Below, in pieces: positions 1 through 12,117 of a DNA stretch of 64,000 nucleotides; the stretch's first letter is position 1, and each line of letters starts with the position of its first letter. A program made the translations under genes and the position numbers. The notes beneath the pieces are model-generated. The model did no database searches. It was not told the origin of the DNA and saw only the letters and a list, made by a program, of their open reading frames with translations. This stretch comes from Ulota crispa (taxonomy: Eukaryota; Streptophyta; Bryopsida; Orthotrichales; Orthotrichaceae): positions 12,465,219-12,529,218 of the forward strand of contig OY987251.1 in NCBI GenBank assembly GCA_963920765.1. The letters are read 5' to 3'.

Positions 1-260
1 TAAAGCACCCCTCAATAAGTTGTAATTATAAGTGCCTCCTCAATAAGTTGTAACTATAAGCCTCTCAATAAGTTGAAACTCTTAGTAACTATAAGTAGGG
101 AGATCTTGTATCTATAAGCCCCTCAATAAATTGAAACTCTTTGTAATAATAAGCAAGGAGACCTTGGGAAAATAGTTACAAAAATAGATTGGAGTTATCA
201 TTTGTCAAAAAAAGGTTGATAACATTCACAGTCAATTACTATTTGACATCTGTGGCTAAA
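1..260. repeat. Dispersed/tandem repeat, CAATAAGTTG family, copy 1
   Basis: The phrase CTCAATAAGTTG followed by a TAACTATAAG-like phrase recurs about four times in the first 190 bases. It is followed by a stretch containing GTCAAAAAAAGGTTGATA. The same order of phrases is found near 3085-3260 and 48560-48740, so this is a dispersed repeat that is tandemly expanded here. No coding potential or terminal structure was seen. Confidence 0.6.
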
Positions 261-2265
261 AGTTTGATGGTTTATGGTGTCTTGCACTAAAACATTTTCT
301 TCACCCCCTAGAGCAATGCTAAACATAGAACGTCCACTTTGAAAAGCCACTCGCTAATTATATTGATTTTCTACACGTGTTTTTTGCAACATCAGATCTG
401 TGAACTTCTCAAATGATTTATTTCAATTTCTCAAACCATTGAAGTAGCATCTTTTGGCTGTTTTGAGCTACGAAATAGGCTGTTATCAGATTCTAGATTG
501 TAGTATGGTTTCAAGTCGATTTTGTCAATGTTTGTTTAAATTTTTTAATCTTTGATAAAATAGGAAAAGAGAAATTGCAATCTGATTATTGGCATTGGTG
601 ATGCAGCTGGTGTGCTTGGGGCTTTTAGCAGAAGTTTGTGTGAGAATTTATTTTGAGTCTCAACTTCGACCTGTCTATCGCATACGAGAAATCGTCTTCT
701 CAGCAACGAGGTGACAATATTGCTTTTTTTTTTTTCTTACTTTATCCTTTTACTTGTATTACGAGCACCCGTTTCTATAAAACAAAGACACAAATGTTTG
801 AAAACCTAAGCTCTAAGCTTTAGATGTAGTCTTCAGTGCAAAACCTCCCCCATTCAAGTGGTCTAAATTACCTCCCAAAATCAAGCGGTTTGATTAGTGT
901 TTAGGGAGAAATTTTAGCTTCACCAGCCAAAATCTGGCATTTTTCCAGTTTCAACTGGATTTTCATCAACATGCACTAGTTATTTCTTGTAAAGCTTCTA
1001 TAGAGATGGGGACACAAAGATCCATTCCTCAATCACACCCCTTCTACGCAATCAATACTTCATTAAATTTAAATTTTAAAAGTACATATGTTGAAAGCTC
1101 TAATAATAAGGTGAGAATGTATTGGTTTTAGATTGATGGTGGACTTGTAGTGATTTTAAAAGCATGTTAATCATAATTTGATGCTTTTTTTAAATGATTT
1201 TTTATTAACACTTTTCCTAATTTGATTCATGTCATATTTTAGTGCACTATGTCCCTCTTTCTATCTACAAGAGGCTTGCTTGAGTTGAAGCAATTTCAAG
1301 CTCTAAAAGGTGGTTAAAAGCTTAAAAAATGGTTGGTGGAAGACTAGAAGTTGATGAATATAGTATATTTGATAGTGCAAAATTGCACTTGGCATGGTTT
1401 AAAGGCATGGAGTTGGAATATTCTACTTTTCAAATTTTAGTACATATTTTCCCCCTTTATAGGCTTTAAAGATATGGAGTTGATTTTAGATTTGGTGAAG
1501 AATTGACTACGTGGGAAGGGTTTGAGTGAGGAATGGATCTTTTTGTACACATCTCTATTTCTATTGTAATATACTATAATTAGATTTTGGGGAAAAAAAT
1601 GACCAATTTTTTATTTGATAGTTTCAAGTTCCAATTGGTTTTTTTGCAATACCAACCAACTGAAAATACACTAACCGCCAGTTCTTCTCAAACATTGGGT
1701 CTGATAATTCTTAAATTAATACAACAATAATATCCACAAATCAATTACACATGAAGGGAGAAGGCTAAGTGCCCATAAATCAATTATAGGTGAAGGATTA
1801 TTCACTGACAGTCTATGTAGAATATCTTGGAAATGGCTATTGCTCATCAAGCACAATGTATTCATATCATTCTAGAGTAGTTTTCACTGTAGTTGTATAT
1901 TGCATGGTTTTTTCTTTCACTTGCCTATTGTGAGTACAACATTTCCAATTTTGAAGTCAAGATGTGAGTGGATTTGTGCGAAAGAAATTAGATGTTTGAG
2001 GGTGGAGGCATCTCAGGTACCTTGATTTTGCTTGGGAAAATATTAGAAATGCTCCTCAATTCTTTCAAAATATCAAAAATGGCCCTTGTATTATATGAAA
2101 TATCAAATATATCCCTGACTTTGTAAAATAATGTCAAAAATATCCTTGTTATCTCTGAAATTTTCATAAATACCCCTTGTGTTGTGCCTCACCACTACAA
2201 ATTTTTGTCCTACTAAGATCATTTAAATGTCCGTTTTAGTTCAAAATTTTGATTCCCATCAAAAA
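261..2265. other. AT-rich intergenic sequence, no gene seen
   Basis: Only short poly-T and poly-A runs and degenerate AT-rich sequence were seen. There is no open frame with protein-like composition and no RNA gene signal. Confidence 0.6.
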
Positions 2266-2269
2266 TATT

Positions 2270-2445
2270 TGAGTGACCAAGTATGCTTGTTGCTCACAAA
2301 GCTAAACAATCAAATTTTCAAAAGTATTCAAAGTGACCAATGTGCTTGTTGCCCATTGAGTCAAATGATCACAACACCAAAAATATGCATGTGACCAATA
2401 CACTTGTTGCTCACAAAGCCAAACAATTGCATGGTATTTGAACTA
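2270..2445. repeat. Imperfect ~60-bp tandem repeat, three units
   Basis: Three successive units carry a 'GTGACCAATGTGCTTGTTGC'-like core followed by CTCACAAAGC-type sequence. The cores lie near 2275, 2334 and 2392. This is a noncoding, diverged minisatellite. Confidence 0.6.
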
Positions 2446-3084
2446 CAAGCCCCTTCCAACCATGCTAAAAATCACATACCACTTTTTTAAGTTTGAAATT
2501 ATGCAGAGCATTCTCATTTGTAATTTAGTATGGTGCGCACTACGAGTCTAAAGTTAAACTTTTTGATAATTTGGTTGGTTATTTTTTGTAATTTCAAATT
2601 ACGATAGTTTTTTTTGCCATTTTAGATAGTCATTTTTGTTTTGATAGCCAATTCTCCTCAATCATTGCCCTTTACACTCCAACAAGCTTGGAATGTAGCA
2701 TTGATAGGGGACATTTGGAGGTGGGACAAGAGACAAAGTGCTATCCTAGTTGGAGAATGTTATATTGTGAGTAGGGATCCATGAGTTGTGAACCGTGAGA
2801 CTAATTTTTTTGTCAAGATATTCAATTTTACCTCTAATTATATACATAAGGCCCTATAATTGTGCATTTCAAACTTGAATCTTTTGAATTTTTTTGCTAT
2901 TTATTTAGTTTTTCCATTGACTTTGAGCTCAAAAATAGTTCTCGCTTACCAAATTGCAGCTCACCATTTTAAGCTCACAAAAAAATAGCGTTATCCATCC
3001 AAGCCCCCTTTGTAGTCCCTTAAAAAAAAGACCACAATACAAGATAGAATAAACCCAACAAAGACCTAACGGCCATATGAGCTA

Positions 3085-3260
3085 TTCATGACACCCCTCA
3101 ATAATTTGAAACTCTTAAGTAAGAAGGTCGTACAATAAAAAATTTAAAAAAAAAACATATGGAAATCATTATTTGCCATTATAATTATTGGCATTCAAAG
3201 TCGGCAACTCTTTCACATTTTTTACCAATTTTTTGTTGGATTATGGTCTTGCAATATAGG
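3085..3260. repeat. CAATAAGTTG-family repeat, copy 2
   Basis: The order of phrases is the same as at 1-260 and 48560-48740: CACCCCTCAATAATTTG, then AAGAAGGTCGTA, a poly-A stretch, and ATCATTATTTGCC. It is a diverged single unit with no terminal repeats recognised. Confidence 0.5.
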
Positions 3261-3502
3261 AACCCAATGTTTTTGTTCGAGGCAACAAATCACCAAAAAG
3301 CTAATTTGTTTTTGAAGAACCTGAAATTAGCATTAGAGCTAGTGAAAACACTGAGTGTGATTTGCCAAAATTCACCAATAAACCCTCCCTTTTCCCACAT
3401 GTCATGCCACAATCATTTACTTTAGATGCCCTTGTGCACTACAAAGTTGGGGATTGCCTATGGCCTTCACCAAAAAATAAATGAAAGAAGCCAGATTTGC
3501 AC

Positions 3503-3536
<34 letters not shown>
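3503..3536. repeat. Poly-A tract (about 34 bases)
   Basis: A long uninterrupted A run. It may be the tail of an old retroposed sequence, but no recognisable body or target duplication was found next to it. Confidence 0.8.
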
Positions 3537-3538
<2 letters not shown>

Positions 3539-4329
3539 GCTAAACTAGCACCAAACACAAAATTCCAATTTAAACACAAGGCTTAGGGAGGTGACTCTCC
3601 AATTTTTAGTAAACTACGTGAGATAAAAAATAGGGTCAATTTTATTCATTGGAGGTAAATTTTTTATTTTTGTGACTTCATTTTAGAATTCCATATAAAA
3701 AAAATAGGGTAGGAAACATAGGATCCTCTAGAAAGTGTTTAGTAGGATGAGTTTAATTATTATTGTTTGACAAGTTTGAATGAAAAGTTGAGTATGGTAT
3801 GTCCGAGTTTTGAATAGAATGGAGGGAAATTTGTTCAGAATTACTTTGACAACTAGGCTGGAGCATGCAAGCTTGTGTGTGATGTGGGATTGTGATAGGT
3901 TCTTTGCTTAAGCTTTTGTGTGGTGAGGGACTGTAATTGGTTGTTTGCATAAGATAGTGTTTGATGTGGGACTAATTGGTTGTTTGCTTCAACTTCATGT
4001 TCTTTGCTGCATTTTCTCAATCAAAGGTGTTTTTTTGTAATTCAAATGCTTGTAAGGGCCAAAGTCTTCTATAAACCCACTGTATACATATAATTTTTTC
4101 TTATGATACTTTTATGTTTGTAAAAAAATGGGGTTTGAAAAATTAGGTCATATAATCATTTAGATATAAGCATAGGATACTCTAAAATACACTAAAGTAG
4201 CTTTTTATTTAAAGAAAGGGAGGAAAAAATTACCTTAAAAAATCTAAATACCCCTCATTTAATTACCCCATTATTGTAGGCGGTATCCAATTGTAAAAGG
4301 GTGTGACCCCCCAAGACATAGGGCCTCAT

Positions 4330-5230
4330 TTGGAATCCTTCCCTCTAACCCTTTAGAGACCACCGAACCATATTTTGGTCGGGAGAGTAGTTTTTGGCCT
4401 ATACAGTAAAATTGCTCAACAATTTGGAAAAGATCTTGAAGAATACTTAAGATCATAAGAATTTTGCATCCAACCCAAAAAACGACAATAGAATCAAATA
4501 GGGGAGTTGATAAATAAAGGTGTTTATACATCATGGCCTCAAAATACGTATCCATATTTGGTCAAAGATGGGTCAAAGCAACAACACAATACATCAAACA
4601 TCCAAGAAGAATGCCACATTTCAATTGTGCAATTTTAAAAAACTTCAAATTACTCAAGAAATACGCTTATATTGTTTCTCTATACGGTAGTAGTACAACT
4701 GTAGTATTTGAGAATTCATTGAAATGATGCTATTAATTTATTTTAAAAAAAGTTCATCTTACATTTAAGGCCAATTCTTGATTGCTTTCACTGATTGGAT
4801 TTTCAATAAAAATTTTCAAATTTCTTGTAGAATTATTTTAGGGTATTAAAGAAAACTAGATTTTTGACCCTTTTTGTCCACTTAGCTACACCTTGTGATT
4901 GCTATTTTTGTCTATTTTGAGTGAAACTAGTCTTGTTGGAAAGGTGGGAGACCCTATTTTCTAGAAATGTAAGACTCTTCTCAATCAAAGCTTGTATGAA
5001 GCGCTACCATTCAAAACCACACAAGCATGAAAAACTAAAGATTTTCCATATACATGCTCACTCAATCATTATAGCATTTCACCTACAACGATAAATCTAA
5101 TTGAAATTTTGATGCATTGCAGCAAACAAGGTGTCCTTCACATTTGTACGGTTAAATTATTCAAATTGGGTCCATATTTGTTTCAAATGCACATCTAATC
5201 TTACTGCCCCGATTTCTAGTGAATTTTGGG
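4330..5230. repeat. ~0.9-kb dispersed repeat, inverted copy of 21025-21885
   Basis: Read on the opposite strand, this block matches 21025-21885 over almost its whole length. Shared landmarks are ACCATATTTTGG, CACCTTGTGATTGCTAT and GAAAAACTAAA. One edge (CTAACCCTTTAGAG near 4345) corresponds to the edge at 21884, where the large piggyBac element begins. The repeat edge therefore coincides with a TTAA-like site in both copies. It is noncoding in both. Confidence 0.65.
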
Positions 5231-5589
5231 AAAATGTGTGTGAGGGTTAAGGAGTCTTCAACCCGGGCAAATCTACGAGAACGTACACTCCGAGATTCGA
5301 CCGAGAATCTACACGAACTCATTCTAATATCTACTTGAACTCAACAACTAAACCACCAATCAAACAAAATCCAAAAAAGTAGAGCAGAATCTAGGAGAAT
5401 CTAAAAGAATAACGAAGAATCTCAACCCCAGGCCTCCTCTTCAAACTTGTTCCACAGCCTTTCAATTATACTGTAACACAAAATCCGCACTCCGTCTTGC
5501 AATGCTCGACAAAACACACAAATCCTGTTAAAAGCTTCACAACTTAACACTCTCTCTACACAAGAAGCGTCGATCTTATAAAACTTAGC

Positions 5590-6350
5590 AAGGGCAGAAG
5601 GATTTCCAAGCAAGCTTCGATTGAGAGTGTACAGTAAGAATCTCGAATCTCGAAACTTGCCCGCAACACTTGCATTTGCATTTCATTGTTTTCCTCTGTT
5701 TCAAACTTTGTGTATTTGTGTGTCAGTGAAATTTGGAAGATTTAGGGATGAGATTAACAGTATTTTCTTCCTTTTTTTTTTCTGTTGTTTGCAACGCAGA
5801 AGGATTTTCAGAGTAAGTTTTGATTGAGAGTATACAGTAAGAATCTCTAATTTGGAAACTTGGCCAACACTTGCATTTGCATTTGTTTTTTACTCTGTTT
5901 CGTACTTTGTGTATTTGTGTGGTTGACGATTGCCGCATTATTGTGACGGTAAAATGTTGTCATTCTTGGTGATTTCGGGAGCTTGGAGAGCAAAGTGCGT
6001 TCTTGTCAGTGAAATTTGGAAGATTAGGGATTGGATTGAAAGTATTTTATTCCTTTTTTTTGTCTGTTGTTTGCAACGCAGAAAGATTTTAGAGCAAGCT
6101 TCGATTGAGTGTACAGTAAAAAATTAGAGTTTCGAAACTTGTCCAACATTTGCATTTGCATTTGCATTTCCTTTTCTTTTCCTCTGTTTCGCACTTTGTG
6201 TATCTGTGTGGCTGACGATTGGCGCATTATTGTGACGGTAAAGTATCGTTTTTTTCTTGGTGATTACGGGAGTTAGTTCGGGTTTGGAATGCAAGTGCGT
6301 GCTTGTCAGTGAAATTTGGAAGATTAGGGATTGGATTGATTTATTATTAT
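5590..6350 (+). repeat. Three imperfect tandem units upstream of the PUKI gene
   Basis: Three units start near 5598, 5800 and 6082. Each carries an AAGCTTCGATTGAGAG-like phrase, a TACAGTAAGAATC-like phrase, TTGCATTTGCATTT, CTCTGTTTC, TTTGTGTAT, GTGAAATTTGGAAGATT and a T-rich tract. Between units the tract ends in TTGTTTGCAACGCAG, which looks like a splice acceptor. Because this lies just upstream of the PUKI start codon, the units probably contain the promoter and 5' leader, perhaps with alternative noncoding exons. That role is inference. Confidence 0.65.
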
Positions 6351-6430
6351 TATTATTTATTTTTATTTTTATTATTTGCAGGTTTATGTTTTGTAATAAG
6401 TAGACTAGTTACGCTAATCAAGGCTGTTCT

Positions 6431-9400
6431 ATGGACGGAGCTCACCAGCAAAGAAGAATGGCTACCATTGCTCGTCATCTTTCAGATTCCACCTCATTGC
6501 ATGCTTTGGTGAGCCTCTCTTTTTCTTTACTTTTGTGTGATCTTTGTTGTTCATCGCTTTTCATGGCATTATCGTTGTTCAAATATATATTTTAATAATG
6601 TTATAAGCATTTCTGTACATTGTGTGTTGTTTTGGAAACGAACAAATGAGTAGTATCGGTCCTGCTCGCTGTTCAGCTTTTTAGCTAATGAAAGCAGTGC
6701 AGTAGAATTTGTTTTAAAGCAATTACTGAAGTTGGTGGAATTGAAGAGTGCAGGTTTTTTATTAGTAGTAAAATATCCCTCAGATGGATTTTTAAAAACT
6801 TAATTACGTTAAATCTTGTAACGTGTGATTTCGTTTAAGTTAGTTTCTGATTTGGACCCTGCCAATTGTCATGCAGCTAGGTTTCTTTAGGAGACGTGTT
6901 TTTGAAAATTCCTCTGTGGAAATAGGTATTTTTTACTAGTGAGTGGAGTATAATATAATGTGGCTTGGTTTGTAATTTTGGTCTATAAGGCTTACGAACA
7001 TCTACGCAAACCCGGAGACAAAGTACCCGTGGTAATTGGAGGGATGGTACTTGACATTCAAGCGACTCCCACTGGAGGCCGGCTTCTCCGAGGAAGCACC
7101 GCACCTGGCGGAGTATTCCCTTCATTCTTATTTCTTTGTTGTGAGTTCCTATTTGCTGCCAATTCGGTGAATACTCCCAACATTTAGGTTAAACCTTGTT
7201 ACAAAAGAATCGACATCACACGTGTTGAGAGTACTCTGTAACACACATTGTCTGTTTTGCAGGTAAGCTATGCTAGAGGAGGAGTGGCAAGAAATGTTGC
7301 GGAAAGCATGGCTCTTCTTGGAACACAACCATTCCTTATAAGTGTAGTTGGTGACGATGTTGCTGGTATGAATTTTAACTGTGGTGAACTCTTTGGATTT
7401 GGAAGAAAGCTCACACAGTTTGAATGGGGAAAATTTCCATATTTTCAATATCACAAGCATTTGGCTCAATTTTTTTTTCTTGTTTGAATCTCTTGATTTC
7501 CTCCACATTTATGGGATATTGTTGAGGATGTTTGCACTCATGTACACACTGTTATAATAATTTTAACTTTATTACTTGCAGGGGAAGACATGTTGAGCCA
7601 CTGGAAGTCGCTTGGGCTCTCTGTAGAAGGTAATGAATTGTGCTCTCAATTCTGCAACTAAGTTGGATTTTTTGCGAAATAGTTTTGAGATGTTATGACG
7701 ATACTATAAGACTTGTCCTGAGATACAGATGCTGAGTTTGTTTAGACATCATCCCGTTTTCTATTTTTGACCCTTGATCCCAACAGCAACTTATACTCTT
7801 GGTTGGCGTGATTAGCAAGTAGTCTAAGCATGACTTGGGAAATACCTGTGGCCACCAATTTGGGAATGGAAAATGGAGATGTCTACTGTCACTTATAGTG
7901 GCCGACAACCTCCCACTTTAAAATTGCACAAAATATTCATATATACCGGTAGTGATAAGATTTGATCTCGACAGATCGAGCTCTCATACCCAAAGATCTC
8001 TTCATAACCTATATGTTTCCCAAAATTTACACTTCTACAGATGTTTAAATGCTTAGCTCGATGCAAACTGTTTCCTCTACCTTACTTACTTTGCAAGTTA
8101 GTTTACAACGTTTCTCATCTATGTGTTGTGAGCATTGGCTTGCTTGTGTGCCTGAAGGTCTACTTTCAGGAACAGATAACTTGTTTGTGTACATGTTGTG
8201 AAGACTATGGAAATGGACATATCGCTGAAATAATCGCAGCAGGGATCCGCAGGTGTAAAGGAACCACAACCCCAGTGGTATCAGCTGTCTTTGACAAGCA
8301 AGGCGAGCTAGCTGCAGCTGTTGCGGACACCGATGCTATCGTAATTTCTTGCCCTGATTCTTATTTGTTGTTTCAAGTTTTTGGGGACACGCGAGATCTA
8401 TATGAAGTCATTACATGCAGTTGATTGTGCTCTGGGATACAAGAAATGCAGATGTGTACAACTAACTTGTTGAAGTTATCATCATTTTTCAAATCTTCGA
8501 GATAGAACCTACATTTATTCGATGTGGTTTTTAATGTGTTTAGTGTGTTTGGCACAAGGACAGGAAGAGCACTTGACAACCGAATGGATTAACAAGTTTG
8601 AGGATGTCATAAAACGAGCACCAGTTATCTTGCTTGATAGCAATCTGTTACCTCCTGCTATGGAAACTGTTTGTAATTGTAAGTCTCTGACCTAAAACCT
8701 GATTAATTTGCAGTGTAGTATTTTAGTCTATCATTTGTGATATCTACGTTCCGCTCTGAAGATACTTTTCTTTGAGAAATTATGTAAATCTTGCTAAACA
8801 ATGGTTGTTTTGACATCATTCCTTGAATCTTTGTTTAAATTGCTGTGATCAGTGGCGAAGGAGGCGAATGTGCCAATCTTGTTTGAGCCTGTATCTGTGG
8901 CGAAGAGTGTAAGAGCATCTAAATTTTTAAATATGGTGAGTCTTTCCTCTTTATGGACGACGATTCTTGAACATTGGCTTGACTGCATGGATGGACCACT
9001 TTTATTAACCGTATGCTTAGTTACGTATTAAAATCCCTGGAAACTGTAACGGAAACGTTTGAGTAATGTGATCATTATCTTTGCACCTCGCCAGTTCTGT
9101 CTAGGAAAATAAATTCGATTCCAAAAATCATATAACAACTATGTAGGTGAGAACCGAAGCTTTTCCGGAAAGCTACATCGACCCTGATATAGACTGGTGT
9201 TGCCTGACCTCCTTTGTGTTACCTCTGACGTCCGATTGAATCAAATAGAGGATGAACCCCAAATTTGGTTCACTTGATTAGAGTTTGGAGTTCCTTCATA
9301 TATTTAACTCAATATCCGTCTTTTGGGCTACAAAACATATTGGGGAAGTCTATCTAGCATCTTCTATATAGAGGTCCAAACTTGAATGTGCATTTGAATT

Positions 9401-12117
9401 TGCAAAGTTGCAGTTTGTTTGGTGGGCTTAACCTCGCCTTGTTTCTTAAAAAGCTTTTAATATTTGATGAAATTATCATCAACTTCTGAATTGTGTTTCT
9501 CTTATTAAACATGTTCGAATGGATTAAGAAATTGAGTCCTCAGGGACTTAATCAGTCTAGAAGCGTAGGTCGCACTCATTTGGATTACTAGATACATTTC
9601 TTTCTGAGATCAAAGTAAAACACAATATGAACAGTAGGAATGCACTTAAAGATTTCTGTCATGGTCACACGAATTCTGGTGGTTTACATCATCATACTTG
9701 AGTTATTTGTTGCAGGTAACTTATACCTCGCCCAATGAGGCGGAGCTAATTGCTATGGCTGAATCTTTGCACCAAGATTGCAAACAGGGAAAAAAACTGC
9801 TTGACGATGAGGTTCCTGCAGACAGAAAACTGTCAGAGCCAGCTGCTTCACTTTGGCGGATGCGACACTGCATTCGAACGGTGCTTGACACTGGCTTAGA
9901 TTATATCATTCTCACTATGGGAAGTTATGGAGCAGTGTTGTGCTCATTACCGAACACCAGCTCTCAAAACCTTAGGTAATGTTCATTTTCTTTTTATATT
10001 TATTGTACCTGCCACTTGCTTTACGTTGTTTGATTCACAATAGTTATGTGGTGGTGTCCATTAAGGGACGAACTTCTCAGCAAAATTGAATTGCTCCACT
10101 TTCTTTACTAAGAGAATCTTCCTCCTGATTAATGGTGAGATTTTCCTCCGGTGGCTATACAGAGGCTTTCCCATGATATATATGGAGATATTTGTATGAT
10201 CACTATGACCATATGAAGACCACGAGATGATTCTCGTTATGCCGATGTCTAAAATTTCATGAAACAATCTAGGTTTACTGAAAACCCTATGAGAGACTTG
10301 GAAATTTTGATAGTATAGTCAACCATGTATATATTAAAGGGAAAATTTCATGGATACCCCTGACGTTTGCCATATTTTCATAGATACCCCTGCTTTTTCA
10401 GAAATTTCACAAATACACTTGGACCAAAAAATTTAGGTGTTTGTTTTGTTGTGCCTGCCACTTCCCTTCTTCCTTTGTGCGCAGGCATAACAAGAAAGAA
10501 GTACTGTGCGCACAAAGGGAGAAGGAAGTGACATGCACAGCAAAACAAACTCCTAAATTTTTTGGTCCAAGGGTGTTTGTGAAATTTCTGAAAAAGTAGG
10601 GGTATCTATGAGAATATGGCAAACTTCAGGGGTATCCATGAAATTTTCCCTACTAAATGAAGAGGTGAAGCTTGTATTAGGGTGAAGTATAGTATTGTTA
10701 GGGCTTGTTCTGATGCACTTTCGCAACTAATGGTTATCATTATCTGGCTACTACTCATGAGACTTGCTCTTTCTGTCTGTTTTTGGAGCAGAAACGAACA
10801 GAAGACACCCCCGCCTAGTAATACAAAAAATGAAACAGGAATTAATTTCCTTCACTTTCCTGCGCTACCTGCTTCCATTTCCAACTTGAGCGGAGCCGGT
10901 GATTGTTTAGTAGCAGGAACAATGGTAGCTCTCTCCTCAAGTGAAGACATTTCTAGTGCTTTGGCTTTTGGCGTTTCTGCATCTAAATGGGCGGTTGAAT
11001 CTGACTCCAACGTGTCACCAAATTTGGATCATCAGATAGTATCAGGCAAGTCTTTTTTCCCTCTCTTAATCCTTTTACCTTCGTTGTCTTGCATTTAGGT
11101 TGCCTTGACAATTAGGTTGCCTTACCCTGGCAAGTTACCTCATGACTCATCACTTGGCCACCTGGAGGTGCATGAAACTCTTTAAATACTTGGATTTCAA
11201 ATGGTTGATGACTTGAAAGCTACTAATTTGTCTTTTCTCAACTTCATTGTTATTAACATGCCATTTTAAAACTATTTGTTGTAGTATTTTTTTATGAAAT
11301 TGCTGTAGCAGCAGGAAGTATTTTTGTAGTGTGAAATGTCGAGAAATTAATGTGGGGCAACCTAAACGCAATATTGTTTTGATTAGATTTTACAAATACT
11401 TCCAATATTTTGACTCCCTTCTCCAAAATCCCATCCACCGGATTGCAGTTCTACTGAACAACTTTACGCTTCTTAGTATGATGAAAATTTCGACAGTCAA
11501 TTCATTTTAATATGTTAGTAGCTCAGTAAACTAAACCCGACAATAACTAACTAGAAGTTCACAACAGCGTACTGGCCAGATAATCTACACCAAATAGTGT
11601 ATTTAGGTTGCCTTAACAATTATGTTGCCTTACCTTGGCAAAGTTATCTCATGACTCACCCTTGGTCACTTAGAGAGGCATGCAACTCTCTTTATGCTAT
11701 AGTAATTCCTGATTATATCTGAAGTTCCGGCTTCCCTACTCCGTAGCTTTGGCGCTTAATGCTAGGCCCAACCTTTGCTTGCTTCCTCTATTGTTTATCA
11801 CAAGAATTATTGACAAAAGTTATTGTAGTCTTGGTAAATATCTTAGTGTGAAATGTCAAGAAATTAGTATGGAGCAACCTAAAATGCACTATTTGGTGTA
11901 GTTTACTGCACAGATGCTGAGGGTAATTAGGAATCAGTTATTTTCTTGCTAAATTATTAGTTGTTAATGCTGATTGTTCAATGTAGTGGTCACTTCTTGT
12001 GAGGTTTTGAAAACCCCTCTTCCTTTTAATTCTGAGGCCTTATTTATATGATGGTGTATTGATATTGCAGATGGTGCAAAGAAGGTAATGTCGATGGCTC
12101 AACAATTAGTGTTGTGA
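6431..12117 (+). CDS. PUKI: Pseudouridine kinase (pfkB carbohydrate kinase family), 10 exons
   Basis: The product probably phosphorylates pseudouridine to pseudouridine 5'-phosphate, the first step of RNA-derived pseudouridine breakdown, which in Arabidopsis takes place in peroxisomes. Exons: 6431-6508, 6990-7112, 7263-7365, 7582-7629, 8243-8340, 8564-8678, 8853-8935, 9716-9975, 10792-11045, 12071-12117. They join in phase to 402 aa, close to the plant homologue. Family motifs are GGMVLDI in exon 2, GGVARN at residues 73-78, FEPVSVAKS in exon 7, the PNEAE Mg-site motif near 222-226, and LSGAGD with catalytic Asp near 340. Residues 9-17 read R-M-x5-H-L, a PTS2-like peroxisomal signal. The ninth intron has a GC donor (AG|GCAAGT), and exon 5 has a tandem CAGCAG acceptor; the second AG gives the better family match (…VEGIRR). 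Introns hold a foldback element and tandem duplications. It is a kinase only; no fused glycosidase domain is seen. Confidence 0.9.
10339..10650. mobile_element. 312-bp foldback element, copy 1 (PUKI intron 8)
   Basis: Almost the whole element is an inverted repeat. It begins GGGAAAATTTCATGGATACC and ends with the complement, and its arms meet near 10495. Flanks TATTAAA and TACTAAA may be a decayed 7-bp target duplication. Related copies are at 20285-20597, 36639-37566 (interrupted) and 50840-61920 (interrupted). This copy is the uninterrupted reference for recognising the nested ones. It has no coding capacity. The superfamily is unknown. Confidence 0.85.
11097..11930 (+). repeat. Tandem duplication in PUKI intron 9 (~0.5-kb spacing)
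   Basis: AGGTTGCCTTGACAATTAGG…CATGACTCATC at 11097-11190 recurs at 11605-11697. AGTGTGAAATGTCGAGAAAT near 11329 recurs near 11846. This indicates a diverged local duplication of intronic sequence with a period of about 510 bp. Confidence 0.6.

Noticed and set aside
2270..2445. CRISPR-like array
   Set aside because: Three diverged 60-bp units without constant repeats and unique spacers, in a plant nuclear context.
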